Below, piece by piece: positions 1-6,894 of a stretch of DNA of 12,248 nt (position 1 is the first letter of the stretch; each line of letters opens with the position of its first letter). Under the pieces are notes generated by a model, which worked only from the letters and a program-made list of their open reading frames with translations, ran no database searches and had not been told where the DNA came from. The stretch is from Acanthaster planci (Eukaryota > Echinodermata > Asteroidea > Valvatida > Acanthasteridae). Made by a program: the position numbers and the translations under genes. The stretch lies in the NCBI RefSeq assembly GCF_001949145.1, contig NW_019091443.1, positions 730,112-742,359 on the forward strand. Reading direction: 5' to 3'.

Positions 1-847
1 TTCGAGTTACAATACTATTGAGGTGACTTTACAACATTCTGTGCTGCTATGCACTGTTGCTATACCCATTTCACTTTGTTAACCAATCAACTATGGCGAT
101 TACCTGACCGCAAATAACGTGGGCTACTGCCCAAGGCCGCCTGCAACTCAACCCCCCCAGCTCTCGTTTTTAACAAAAAAAACCGCAAAACCCAGTATAA
201 AGAGTAAGTTAGGGCAGGATTAAGGTACCAACTTTTGCGACAGTGTGCTGGTAATGTGGACATAAACTCATCGAGATGTCGGAGCAACACAAATGATTGT
301 ACAAGTGTCCAATGAGGTTCTGACTTGGCTACAGTTTTGAGACCGATTCTCAAGTCACAAATCCCCGGAAATGGACTTGTATTCAATACACCGTTTTGTT
401 AGACGGGTAGGCGACACAATCTGCACTGGAGTCAGAATATCTGCAAGCTTGGATAGGCAATCTGCATTCTCGTGGTTAGATCATGTGGGAAATTGCCAAC
501 TAACTCTACAAACCTCAATATTTACAACTTTGGTATACCTATTGCTATGAATCAATTTTGCCTTCGGGAATTTCAAATAAAATGTGAACGTAATGAATTT
601 TTGCACCACAAAGCAGTTATATTTCAAAATTTTCCCGGGGCCCTTGACATGAAGCGAATTTCTCTTTTAAAAATCCGGCCCTCTCTGCAACCAGGATTCC
701 TAATCTACTATCAATTACGCCATCCATCAACACACTGCAAGTGGCCAATCCGACTTTCTGCTGGATCTACTTTTCCACAACCTCCACCGTGTGGACTTTC
801 TTATTTCATCTGTACACACTGCCATTAGTTGTGATTGCGCCCTCTTG
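1..847. other. Unassigned sequence, no gene recognised
   Basis: Two open stretches of about 100-118 codons exist here (87-386 on the minus strand, 472-828 on the plus strand). Neither translation has a motif or composition that I recognise, they lie on opposite strands, and neither has clear splice signals. I see no tRNA-like box B, tandem repeat or terminal inverted repeat. It may be flanking DNA of the retrotransposon that begins downstream. Confidence 0.5.
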
Positions 848-992
848 TGTTGGTGACCCCTGACCTCATTCTCGCTTTTTGTTTTACTCAATTTCCGTGT
901 TTTGCCCGTGTGCATTAAACCTCCTCTATATCCAACAAGGCGGTTTCCCACTAGTGGTTCTTGTGTGTCCAGGGAAACTCTTTCGTATTACA
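848..992 (+). repeat. Possible 5' LTR of the Ty3-like element
   Basis: The segment starts TGTTGGTGACC and ends GTATTACA, so it has the TGT...ACA ends typical of LTRs. It contains a poly(A)-signal variant ATTAAA near 916, about 75 bases before its 3' end, as in an R-U5 arrangement. It ends 37 bases before the first recognisable gag codon at 1030, which is where a 5' LTR and primer-binding site should lie. No second copy exists in the window for confirmation, and no primer-binding site complementary to a tRNA is obvious after 992. The boundaries are therefore inferred. Confidence 0.33.
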
Positions 993-1029
993 ACTTTTAT
1001 TGTCCATTCCAACCATTTCATATTGCACA

Positions 1030-1931
1030 ATGGCATCTACCCACTGTGCACCGAAGCAGTGGTGCTTGAGTGAAGTGGAGGCGAAAAATATCCTCGAGAA
1101 TTGGCGACAGAACTTGAAATACATCCTCTCACTCCACCCAAACTTTGCTCCATACTTAGCTGCGTGTGGGGAAAGAAAACCAAAACTGCTCCCCTGCGGG
1201 ACTTTGCTGATGACACAGATACAATCCCAGTTGATAAACGGAAGACCGCTCAGCAAAAAGTCACTATGCTTGTATTGATGCTAGGACAGATAGCAAACTA
1301 TTGCCCGGTGATTGCCCGCAACACAATACACTGTAATAAAAAACTCTACTTCCGTCCAATCCATAAGGCAAGCCATACGCCTTCATTATGGTTTAAAGTC
1401 AACTGGTGCCCATTTCATTGACTTCTCTGACATCCACCTCCGCCCAGAGGAATGACCTAAAGATCTGTACCAATGCCTCATGGCCTTTGTCGAGGACAAT
1501 TTACTCTGCTCAGACAGTCGAATTTTCCATCACGGCTAACTGTTGTCAGAAGACAAGGAGCTCTCCCCCTCCTTAGAGAACTTTATCGTTCTGACATGGC
1601 TGCGACTGATTCATTCTGGTCTGCGTAAGTTAGTGAAACAGCGTTACGGCACCGAGCTCTGGTCACGCACACATCCATAAAACCACAACTGTCCCAAGCC
1701 CTGGATTCCCTCCTCGAAGATCTTTTTGCCTGAGACAATACCAAGGCCATGAGTGCTGCAGCCTCATGCCTACCACTGACACGTCCCTCTCCCTTGTAGT
1801 TCTGCCCCTATCGATGCCAACCACAACCCTCCTGCTCCCAGAAATCTTGCCCAATCTGCAAACAAGTCGGACGGAGTGATTCCAACCACTTCCTGAACGA
1901 GGGCCCCTACCTTCCCAAGCAGGACTGACGT
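1030..1931 (+). pseudogene. gag-like capsid/nucleocapsid remnant
   Basis: The remnant runs in three reading-frame segments. From 1030 to about 1165 one frame starts [11 protein letters not shown] and includes NWRQNL and HPNFAPYLA. The frame then changes near a run of purines (about 1165-1172) and reads LRDFADDTD and [11 protein letters not shown] to about 1325. It changes again around the A-run at 1338-1343 and reads TGAHFIDFSDIHL, LMAFVEDNLL and [10 protein letters not shown] to about 1670. A last shift near 1672 gives SQALDSLLEDLF and then the knuckle. In-frame stops lie at 1453, 1537, 1731, 1797 and 1926. The knuckle reads CPICKQVGRSDSNHFLNEG. A CX2CX9HX4C motif would be expected, and the final Cys appears as Gly. 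The family would form a capsid and bind its own RNA; this copy cannot make a full-length product. Confidence 0.75.
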
Positions 1932-1937
1932 TTCATC

Positions 1938-2309
1938 TTGAATGCACGTCCGATCCCAAATATCATTGATGACGGTCCAGATGACGAGCCCCACATCCTA
2001 CATGAAGATGAGATTGGTGACACCAGCCACAACATACACACCTACTCCTCCTACTGGGTCAAGACAAGACAATCCCCATACTTAGACATCTTCTGTGGAC
2101 ACCACACTATTAGTGTCCTCATCGATACTGGTGCCACAGGAAACATGATAAGTGCAGCTCCTGCAAAGCGTATCGGGGCCCCCGTCAAAAAGAGCTCCCA
2201 ATCAGCCCACCAAGCAGACGGTTCTTCCCCACTCACGTTGACGGGCGAGACGCAAATCACCTTCTCCTGTGACAGGCTCGAGTTCCTGTTCGAGGCCCTG
2301 GTGGTCTAG
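1938..2309 (+). pseudogene. Retropepsin-type aspartic protease remnant
   Basis: This is the longest clean part of the element, 123 codons open and in frame with the knuckle upstream (a TGA at 1926 separates them). At about residues 60-72 it carries VLIDTGATGNMIS, the hydrophobic-hydrophobic-DTGA motif of retroviral-type aspartic proteases. The Asp, Thr and Gly of the active site are intact. Retropepsins act as dimers that cut the gag-pol polyprotein. The frame stops at TAG 2307 inside a conserved-looking tail. It resumes in the same frame as HLDVNALCVMPFMVTNDLAV, then meets another stop at 2370. There is no credible independent start codon, as expected for a polyprotein domain. Confidence 0.82.
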
Positions 2310-2940
2310 CACCTCGATGTCAATGCACTTTGTGTCATGCCCTTCATGGTAACAAATGACTTGGCTGTTTGACCTGCCAAAGACACTTTCGCCCTCGAAC
2401 CCCGATCTTACACCCTTTGTGCCAACCTAACTGGCCCCGCCACCACCTGGCCACCCCCAGACATACCAATTGACAGTGTGGCTGGCAGAATCTGCATTCC
2501 TAACCTGACTGCAGAGCCATAGGTGCTGAAACGCCACAAACACTTTTGTCAAGTCTGCCCTGTGTTCCTGCCCAACAGGAAGATGCAACACGCAAGCATG
2601 ACTCCTACCATGACAGTCCAATCACCCCCCACACTCCGACAAAGTCTTCCTCGACCCTGACAAAACTCTACCTGCAGAAGCTAGAGCTGCTTTCCAGTCC
2701 CTCAACCTTGTGTTTGATGAGATTTTTAACCCAGACTTCAGTGGCTAAAATGGTTGTGCTGGATGGTTTGAAGCCATTGTCAACATAAGCTCTGTTCAGC
2801 CCCCTCTACGCAAGGGTCGACTCCCACAGTACTTTAAGGACAAACTACAGGAGTTACAACAGCCGTACCTCAAGGAACAATTGAAGCCAATAATGGCATA
2901 TCACAAGTCAGAGGTCAATCCAAAAGTAAAGATAAATTAA
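2310..2940 (+). pseudogene. pol linker and pre-RT region, truncated
   Basis: Coding resemblance continues to about 2420 in the protease frame, then is poor until about 2680. From about 2690 another frame reads FQSLNLVFDEIFNPDF, FEAIVNISSVQPP, RKGRLPQYF and DKLQELQQ, with one TAA at 2746. In Ty3-like polymerases of this type such residues lie just upstream of the fingers of reverse transcriptase. Similarity fades after about 2870, although the frame stays open to the TAA at 2938. None of the RT core, including the YxDD active site, is present. The region 2941-3030 gives a short open stretch with QQLLVPPHLHVGRP that I could not tie convincingly to an integrase zinc-binding region. Confidence 0.55.
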
Positions 2941-3498
2941 TTACTATCCAACAGTTGCTTGTGCCACCACACCTGCATGTAGGACGTCCGATTCTTATTG
3001 ATAGGATAATTCCAATTTTATTACAAAATTAACAAAGTCTTCACTTCTGCGAGTGATGCCAGACACAATACATATCTACTGTTCAGAATTCATGCAATCA
3101 GCCATGAATCACGAACCATTTACTTAGGGATGTGCAACTTAAGCTCAGAACTGGTTCAGTGCGTGTTACGGCTGCCACAATATCAAAGCAGAAATTCAAT
3201 TAGATTATGTAACACTTTCTCTAATAATAAAACACATATTCCTGTCTACCACTGTTTTTTTGTAATATTTTAAGTCAGGGTACACCCTTTCTTAATATGC
3301 TGCTCAAGATATTTCATCCTATACATTCCGTGAAAAGTGTGCCACAAAATTGGGAATTTTGCCTCATTAAAACTTTGTCCGTGAAATCGATAAATGAAGA
3401 AGATTTAAGCACCGCATCGGCGCGTCCTCTCGGCACAACCACGGCTGGACTCTGCATGCTGCAACGCATGCCATATGGTCAAATGTTTTTTGAGAAAG
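2941..3498. other. AT-rich unassigned sequence
   Basis: No recognisable reading frame, repeat or RNA gene is visible in most of this stretch. After about 3410 it becomes richer in CpG, which continues through the Cys-rich reading frame on the opposite strand. The compositional change suggests a different origin from the flanking AT-rich DNA. Confidence 0.4.
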
Positions 3499-3645
3499 TC
3501 AAGAGCGCCTGCAGGGGTAATAACAATCTGTAACACACGTGGAACCAAGGTCGCACGTGTATTTGCACTTGGGCCGCTCGCGGTTGCACATCCCTGGGTA
3601 AATGGTCCATGCATGAATGAAGTCTCTGATGTCTTTGGGCACCTC
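3499..3645 (-). pseudogene. Cys-rich reading frame of unknown origin
   Basis: Read on the minus strand this is 48 codons, open between stops. Its C-terminal half is Cys-rich: MCNRERPKCKYTCDLG followed by STCVTDCYYPC, giving C-x6-C-x3-C-x5-C-x3-C-x3-C. Beyond its TGA stop the same frame continues for about 26 codons and holds four more Cys (ACVAACRVQPWLC and one further). That pattern would suit a small disulfide-rich or zinc-binding domain, possibly a decayed exon. I do not recognise the family. Acceptor and donor signals are weak and there is no signal peptide in reach. Overlapping frames on both strands are also open, so chance is a real alternative. Confidence 0.2.
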
Positions 3646-4150
3646 TCACATCTTATCAGCTTGAAACGGTACTCCAGCCTACTGTCTTTGGAAGTACATA
3701 TATGGCGGACGGTCACTAGACAGCTCTCAGCTTTCTAGGCCCTCACAGTGTCAAGGACAATCCGTACGACCCTCGTCTCATCTCGAGAGCAGGCCGGACA
3801 TCGGAGCAGGCCGTGATTACTGATCAAAACTGTTGACTCGTCTCCCTCAAGCCAGGTTGAAAACAAACATCAAGCAGAAAATTACTCGGTAGCCACTCTA
3901 GAAATTCTACTTTTTAGCAAGCTGCTGCCTACTACCAACCAGACTGCTTGTTATTACAATCTTAGAGCCTGGATTGCCCTAAAAAAGAAAAATCATGTCG
4001 CTGCAGCAGAGCCAAGTGACACACATCTATACAGATGGAATTCAAGGAGACACTGTCTCATTTCCCACCAATTCTCATCACCTGTACCACCCTTGGCATC
4101 TCATTTCCATCCCCTCAATCAAACTTAACATCATTTCCATTCACATTTAA
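3646..4150. other. Unassigned sequence
   Basis: I see no gene here. The first part is CpG-containing, and from about 3850 the sequence is AT-rich with A-runs. Open frames are short and carry no motif that I recognise. The stretch could include more of the decayed element that starts to be readable at 4151. Confidence 0.4.
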
Positions 4151-4352
4151 ACATACACTCATGAATCTACAAAAGACTATCCTGGGTGTGCAGAGAAAGC
4201 ACAGATGTGTATTGTGTGTGTGGAGAAGATGCTCTCCCAAGCATTGTGTGGAAGGAAGCTGTATTGTTATCATGATCACTTAACCAAGGCTTGCAAGATC
4301 CAGCCTGTTATAAAGAAACTCATAGATCAGAACGAAAGGGTTGAACAAAATA
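4151..4352 (+). pseudogene. Cys/His-containing reading frame split by a transposon (5' part)
   Basis: From just after a stop (TAA 4148-4150) a plus-strand frame stays open for about 67 codons up to the end of the TA-flanked transposon at 4353. It contains AEKAQMCIVCVEK, then CGRKLYCYHDHLTKAC, then IQPVIKKLIDQNERVEQN. The CxxC followed by C, C, HxH and C could suit a metal-binding domain, but I recognise no family. When the transposon and one TA copy are ignored, the frame continues at 5212 for another 16 codons (HIYLYCGVQQ) before a stop at 5259. Uninterrupted coding across an insertion site argues that this was once real coding sequence. It may belong to the same element as the BEL/Pao remnant downstream, but that link is inference. 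Confidence 0.4.
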
Positions 4353-5209
4353 CAGTCGAATCTCGGTAATATGAGCTCAGGTAAGACGAGACTCCGGTTA
4401 AGACGAGTGTATTTGCCGGTCCCAACTGAATTAGGCACATTCCTATGAGAAAAAAAATCCATAATACGAACTCGCGTGTTACGAGCATTTCAGGGGCCCC
4501 AGCTGCATGCAAAAGTATTGTTATACGTCTAATTAGCACAAGCATTTTTGAAAGCAACTTGTCAATCAGTCAATCCATTGAATTCGTAAAGGCGCTTCTG
4601 TAATTGATTGTGTACAGCAGTAAAGCGCTGCAGTTTTCACTCAATTTTTCACCGAACCCACACATCGTTTCAAATTAAAACGTACAATACTCAATAATTT
4701 ATTCGCCCTCTACTGGCCCATCCACACCACCAATAACTGGTTCCCGCCCTTTTTATGCGACAAGCGCAGCACCGATGTTGGTTACTACCTAAAATGTTAA
4801 TGTACTTACATGTGTGCGTTGTATGACGATTTCATCATGGTGTGCTGGGGACGTAAAATGGCATCGGTCCAACCATGCATCCTCCAACTCGACTTGACCG
4901 GTTTCTCCGTTCTTGTAGTATGTTATTGTTCTTTATTTCAAGTCTTTGTTCATAAAAAGTACAGTTACATCTCACTTTCATAAACATAAACTGTTTTGAA
5001 ATAAAATTCCAAACCACGCGTACGTGCATACAAAGTACATGTAGGCCTACATGTACGTACAGGAAGTTGTCCATGATGTACGCTGAACGATGCGGTTGAT
5101 CAGTTACACATGCGACAAGTGGGACAGCAGCTTTCACGTGATACGAGGTCCTGATAATACGAGCTAATTTAGAAAGTCCCAAGGCCCTCGTATTAACGAG
5201 AGTTGACTA
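4353..5209. mobile_element. Non-autonomous pogo/Tigger-like DNA transposon (857 bp)
   Basis: The left end reads CAGTCGAATCTCGGTAATA. The reverse complement of the right end reads TAGTCAACTCTCGTTAATA. The two are close inverted copies. Each end is bordered by TA (4351-4352 and 5210-5211), the target duplication of the Tc1/mariner-pogo superfamily. Just inside both ends are further scattered TAATACGA / TCGTATTA words, typical of subterminal repeats, and a TTTGCCGGTCCC stretch at about 4412 that I associate with Tigger-like families. No transposase reading frame lies inside; the longest internal open frame is about 115 codons on the minus strand and has no DDE-type motifs. It was therefore probably mobilised by a transposase made elsewhere. 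Confidence 0.75.
5035..5056. repeat. Perfect 22-bp palindrome inside the pogo-like element
   Basis: The sequence GTACATGTAGG is followed directly by its exact reverse complement. It is centred on GGCC and overlaps a wider run of TAC/GTA words (5020-5060). The TGTAGGCCTACATGTA core is a word I recall as unusually common in several marine invertebrate genomes. Confidence 0.85.
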
Positions 5210-5211
5210 TA

Positions 5212-5426
5212 AAATGGAAAGAAAACACATTTATTTATACTGTGGAGTACAACAGTCATAAAACAAGGAAAGTGTGGCCTTACTCTGACGAGGACACCAT
5301 CATCAAAGAGCTGTCAAACACATAGTCCAAGAGGCAGAGAAAGGGATGAGACATCTCGTTAAAGCAAATCATCTTACATATGTTGAATGGGTGACTGTGT
5401 TCTGTCAGATAGCCTGTCTTGCACAT
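5212..5426 (+). pseudogene. Split reading frame (3' part) and BEL/Pao integrase tail
   Basis: The first 16 codons continue the frame from before the transposon to a stop at 5259. A shifted frame (from about 5254) reads KTRKVWPYSDEDTIIKEL to a TAG at 5323. A third frame from 5316 reads KHIVQEAEKGMRHLVK then LTYVEWVTVFCQIACLAH. The last piece resembles the helix-rich end of BEL/Pao integrases, where a LTY-E...VFCQIA-type segment is followed by an N-RPI motif. Here the similarity is cut off at about 5426 by the C-rich insertion. Two frame changes in about 100 bases show decay. Confidence 0.45.
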
Positions 5427-5612
5427 GTCCCCCCACAAATTCCTGGTGCCCCCCAGGTGCCCTTCCCCCCTGAAAAAACGGGGGAATGGATATTGAATGA
5501 GGCTAACGACACAAGGCCCCTAAAAAAATACCACTGAAAGCTTGTGCTCCCCCATAAGATGCTGGTGCCCCTTTGTCCCCCCCCCACCAGTAAAGTCCTC
5601 GCTATACCACTG
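5427..5612 (-). mobile_element. C-rich DNA-transposon fragment, CAGTGG-type end
   Basis: On the minus strand this piece begins CAGTGGTATAGCGAGGA (5612-5596) and soon enters a G-run (plus-strand C-run at 5578-5587). This matches the common CAGTGGCGTAGC...GGGGGG terminus of short non-autonomous elements seen in many animal genomes. I recall these as hAT-like or related, but the superfamily cannot be fixed from this copy. A second C-rich block with ACAAATTCCTGG (5434-5446) lies at the other end. A matching opposite terminus and a target duplication are not visible, so the piece is either truncated or marks a deletion. Confidence 0.4.
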
Positions 5613-5621
5613 TGTGGGAAA

Positions 5622-5939
5622 CGGAGACGCAGAGAGATCTGCAATGCTATGGTAGATGGGTTCTGGTGACGCTGGGTAGAATGCATCCACAAGCTATCAC
5701 CATGATGCCAGAAGTGGCAACAGTCAGCTGAAAATGTACAGGTGGGTGACATTGTGCTTGCTATTGGTGAGGACGAGAAATGCAGTTCTTGCAAAATGGT
5801 GGAAGTTGTGAACACCTACCTAGGGAATGATGATCTTGTGAGAATCATTGACAACAGGTTTGCCGATGATACTAAGGTGAAGAGGCCGGTGATCCTTCTC
5901 ATGAAAACATCAGAACTATCACACACTGAAGAACAGTAA
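5622..5939 (+). pseudogene. BEL/Pao polymerase C-terminal DUF5641-like domain
   Basis: One frame runs from 5622 to the TAA at 5937. It reads RRREICNAMVDGFW, a stop (TGA 5667), RWVECIHKLSP, a stop (TGA 5703), QKWQQSAENVQVGDIVL, then SCKMVEVVNTYLGNDDLVRI and finally a KRPVILLM segment. In the family the order is RR-W----(Y/F)W-RW---LP-LQ-R-KW, then VGD-VL, G(R/K)V, G-DG-VR and RP-----L. The match in order and spacing is clear. The stop after FW sits where Arg is usual, and CGA to TGA would fit CpG decay. The domain forms the end of the BEL/Pao polyprotein downstream of integrase. No LTR-derived start lies nearby and the copy is inactive. Confidence 0.75.
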
Positions 5940-6088
5940 CTATGTTGTGAGTATTTTGCCATTCCATCACCTTTGAGGGATGGGATTGGGTGCGTATCAT
6001 AAGTCCGACGCCTCAAAAGTCTAAATTTGCGGAATTATGAGGCGTCAAAATAATGAAACATCAGATTTATGGGCAATTTTTTTTTCAA

Positions 6089-6136
6089 CCTCATAGTTCC
6101 GATGTCTCAAAGGTCTGATGCCTCATAAATCTGACG
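6089..6136. repeat. Left-arm tandem 16-bp repeat (3 units)
   Basis: Three adjacent 16-bp units read CCTCATAGTTCCGATG, TCTCAAAGGTCTGATG and CCTCATAAATCTGACG. They are the reverse complement of the right-arm repeat type. Confidence 0.8.
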
Positions 6137-6613
6137 TCGGACCAACGAGGTGCCAGACTTAATATGAGGTGTCAGTGCGATTGGCTGTGAAACATGGAGG
6201 AGTGCGGGCCACGGGCCACGTCGCCCGAGATTCAACTTTGTTCTTAACTTGTGCCCACGGCACTGACCCTGTTAGGAAAGCTAAATCAAACAGACTACCT
6301 ACACACCTCGTACACTGGTACAGTTTTTTTTAATCCAAAATAACGTCATGTGTAAGAATGATGTATGATACTTCGCTTTATAAAAAAGCATTTTTTTTAC
6401 TGTAATACTTTTGAAATCTTAAAAATATTTGAATGTTTCATAAATAGTACACCATACTTGACACCAGGAATCAGTCTTGTTCCTAGTGCCATCTTCATAT
6501 GCTTGTAACTAGTGTCAAATCAAATGTTGGACTTTCGAGGCATCAGATTTTTTGAGGCATTGGATCTATGCCATGGGCCGGAAAAACGTTGGAACTTTTA
6601 AATGCATTTGTCA

Positions 6614-6683
6614 GACTTATGAGGCGTCGGACCTATGAGGCGTCGGACTTATGAAGCATCGGAATCGTGAGGTGTCGGACTTA
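6614..6683. repeat. Right-arm tandem 16-bp repeat (4.4 units)
   Basis: Units begin GACTTATGAGGCGTCG, GACCTATGAGGCGTCG, GACTTATGAAGCATCG and GAATCGTGAGGTGTCG, followed by a partial GACTTA. Differences are mostly transitions, many at CpG sites. Confidence 0.88.
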
Positions 6684-6701
6684 CAAGCTGATCCCATGGG
6701 A

Positions 6702-6894
6702 TGTCATGACATTGCACGTTGTCCATTATGTCTGGTACAGAGTCCATTTATGTGCATCTCGCACAGAGACCAGCTTACCATGTGTCACATTTAACCTGTT
6801 TTTCTTTTTTTATTAAATGTTCGCTGTTTTACAAGTGAATAAATTTTCCTGTAAAAAACAGTCCTCGGTGTGTGTCTTATTTCCCTTATTCTCA
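6702..6894 (+). repeat. Possible 3' LTR of the BEL/Pao-like element
   Basis: It starts TGTCATGACA directly after the ATGGGAT duplication of the foldback element. Without the foldback element it would follow a purine-rich tract (5975-5985). It contains AATAAA at 6839-6844 and then a GTGTGTC-rich stretch, as in a short R-U5 region. The 3' end near CTCA (6891-6894) is a guess, because no second LTR copy is present to compare. Confidence 0.35.

Larger units (their letters stand above)
1030..2940 (+). mobile_element. Decayed, 3'-truncated Ty3-like LTR retrotransposon
   Basis: In order along the plus strand come a gag-like region (1030 to about 1830), a zinc-knuckle-like motif (about 1850-1890), an aspartic protease (about 2070-2309), a linker (2310 to about 2650) and the region just before reverse transcriptase (about 2660-2870). 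This is gag-PR-RT order. The gag core, with its NWRQNL and HPNFAPYLA stretch, and the KGRLPQYF segment before RT match my recollection of a Ty3-like family widespread in marine invertebrates. At least three frame changes and many in-frame stops show it is dead. Nothing resembling the RT catalytic core, RNase H or integrase follows 2940, so the 3' part is deleted or was never inserted. Confidence 0.82.
5987..6695. mobile_element. Foldback-type DNA element with 16-bp repeat arms
   Basis: The left arm (about 6001-6170) carries GTCCGACGCCTCA-type units, and the right arm (about 6530-6690) carries their reverse complement. In the right arm four consecutive 16-bp units start at 6614, 6630, 6646 and 6662 (first unit GACTTATGAGGCGTCG). 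In the left arm three consecutive units start at 6089, 6105 and 6121 (third unit CCTCATAAATCTGACG). Diverged units lie at 6531-6572 and 6001-6071. The outer tips pair as GGG...TAAG against CTTA...CCC. The 7-bp word ATGGGAT borders both sides (5980-5986 and 6696-6702), a likely target duplication. The middle (6171-6530) has no recognisable transposase. Such arms can form long hairpins. Confidence 0.75.
5212..6894 (+). mobile_element. BEL/Pao-like LTR retrotransposon, 3' remnant
   Basis: The remnant comprises an integrase C-terminal fragment (about 5316-5426), a DUF5641-like C-terminal domain ending at a TAA (5622-5939), a purine-rich tract (GAGGGATGGGA, 5975-5985) and a possible 3' LTR beginning at 6702. 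It is interrupted by a DNA-transposon fragment (about 5427-5612) and by a foldback element (5987-6695). Removing the foldback element and one copy of its 7-bp duplication places the purine tract directly against TGTCATGACA, as expected for a polypurine tract and LTR start. The 5' extent is unknown; the split reading frame at 4151 may belong to it. Confidence 0.6.

Noticed and set aside
87-386. 99-codon minus-strand open stretch
   Set aside because: No recognisable motif and no splice or promoter support; the length is compatible with chance.
472-828. 118-codon plus-strand open stretch
   Set aside because: The translation has no domain-like pattern, and other frames overlap it. It is not tied to the retrotransposon downstream.
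2941-3032. Short stretch with QQLLVPPHLHVGRP as a possible integrase zinc-binding region
   Set aside because: It is too short, and the expected His and Cys ligands are absent.
3405-3738. Longer open stretches (87 and 103 codons) on both strands over the CpG-containing region
   Set aside because: They overlap in opposite directions, and neither shows recognisable residues. The Cys-rich frame was kept only as a weak call.
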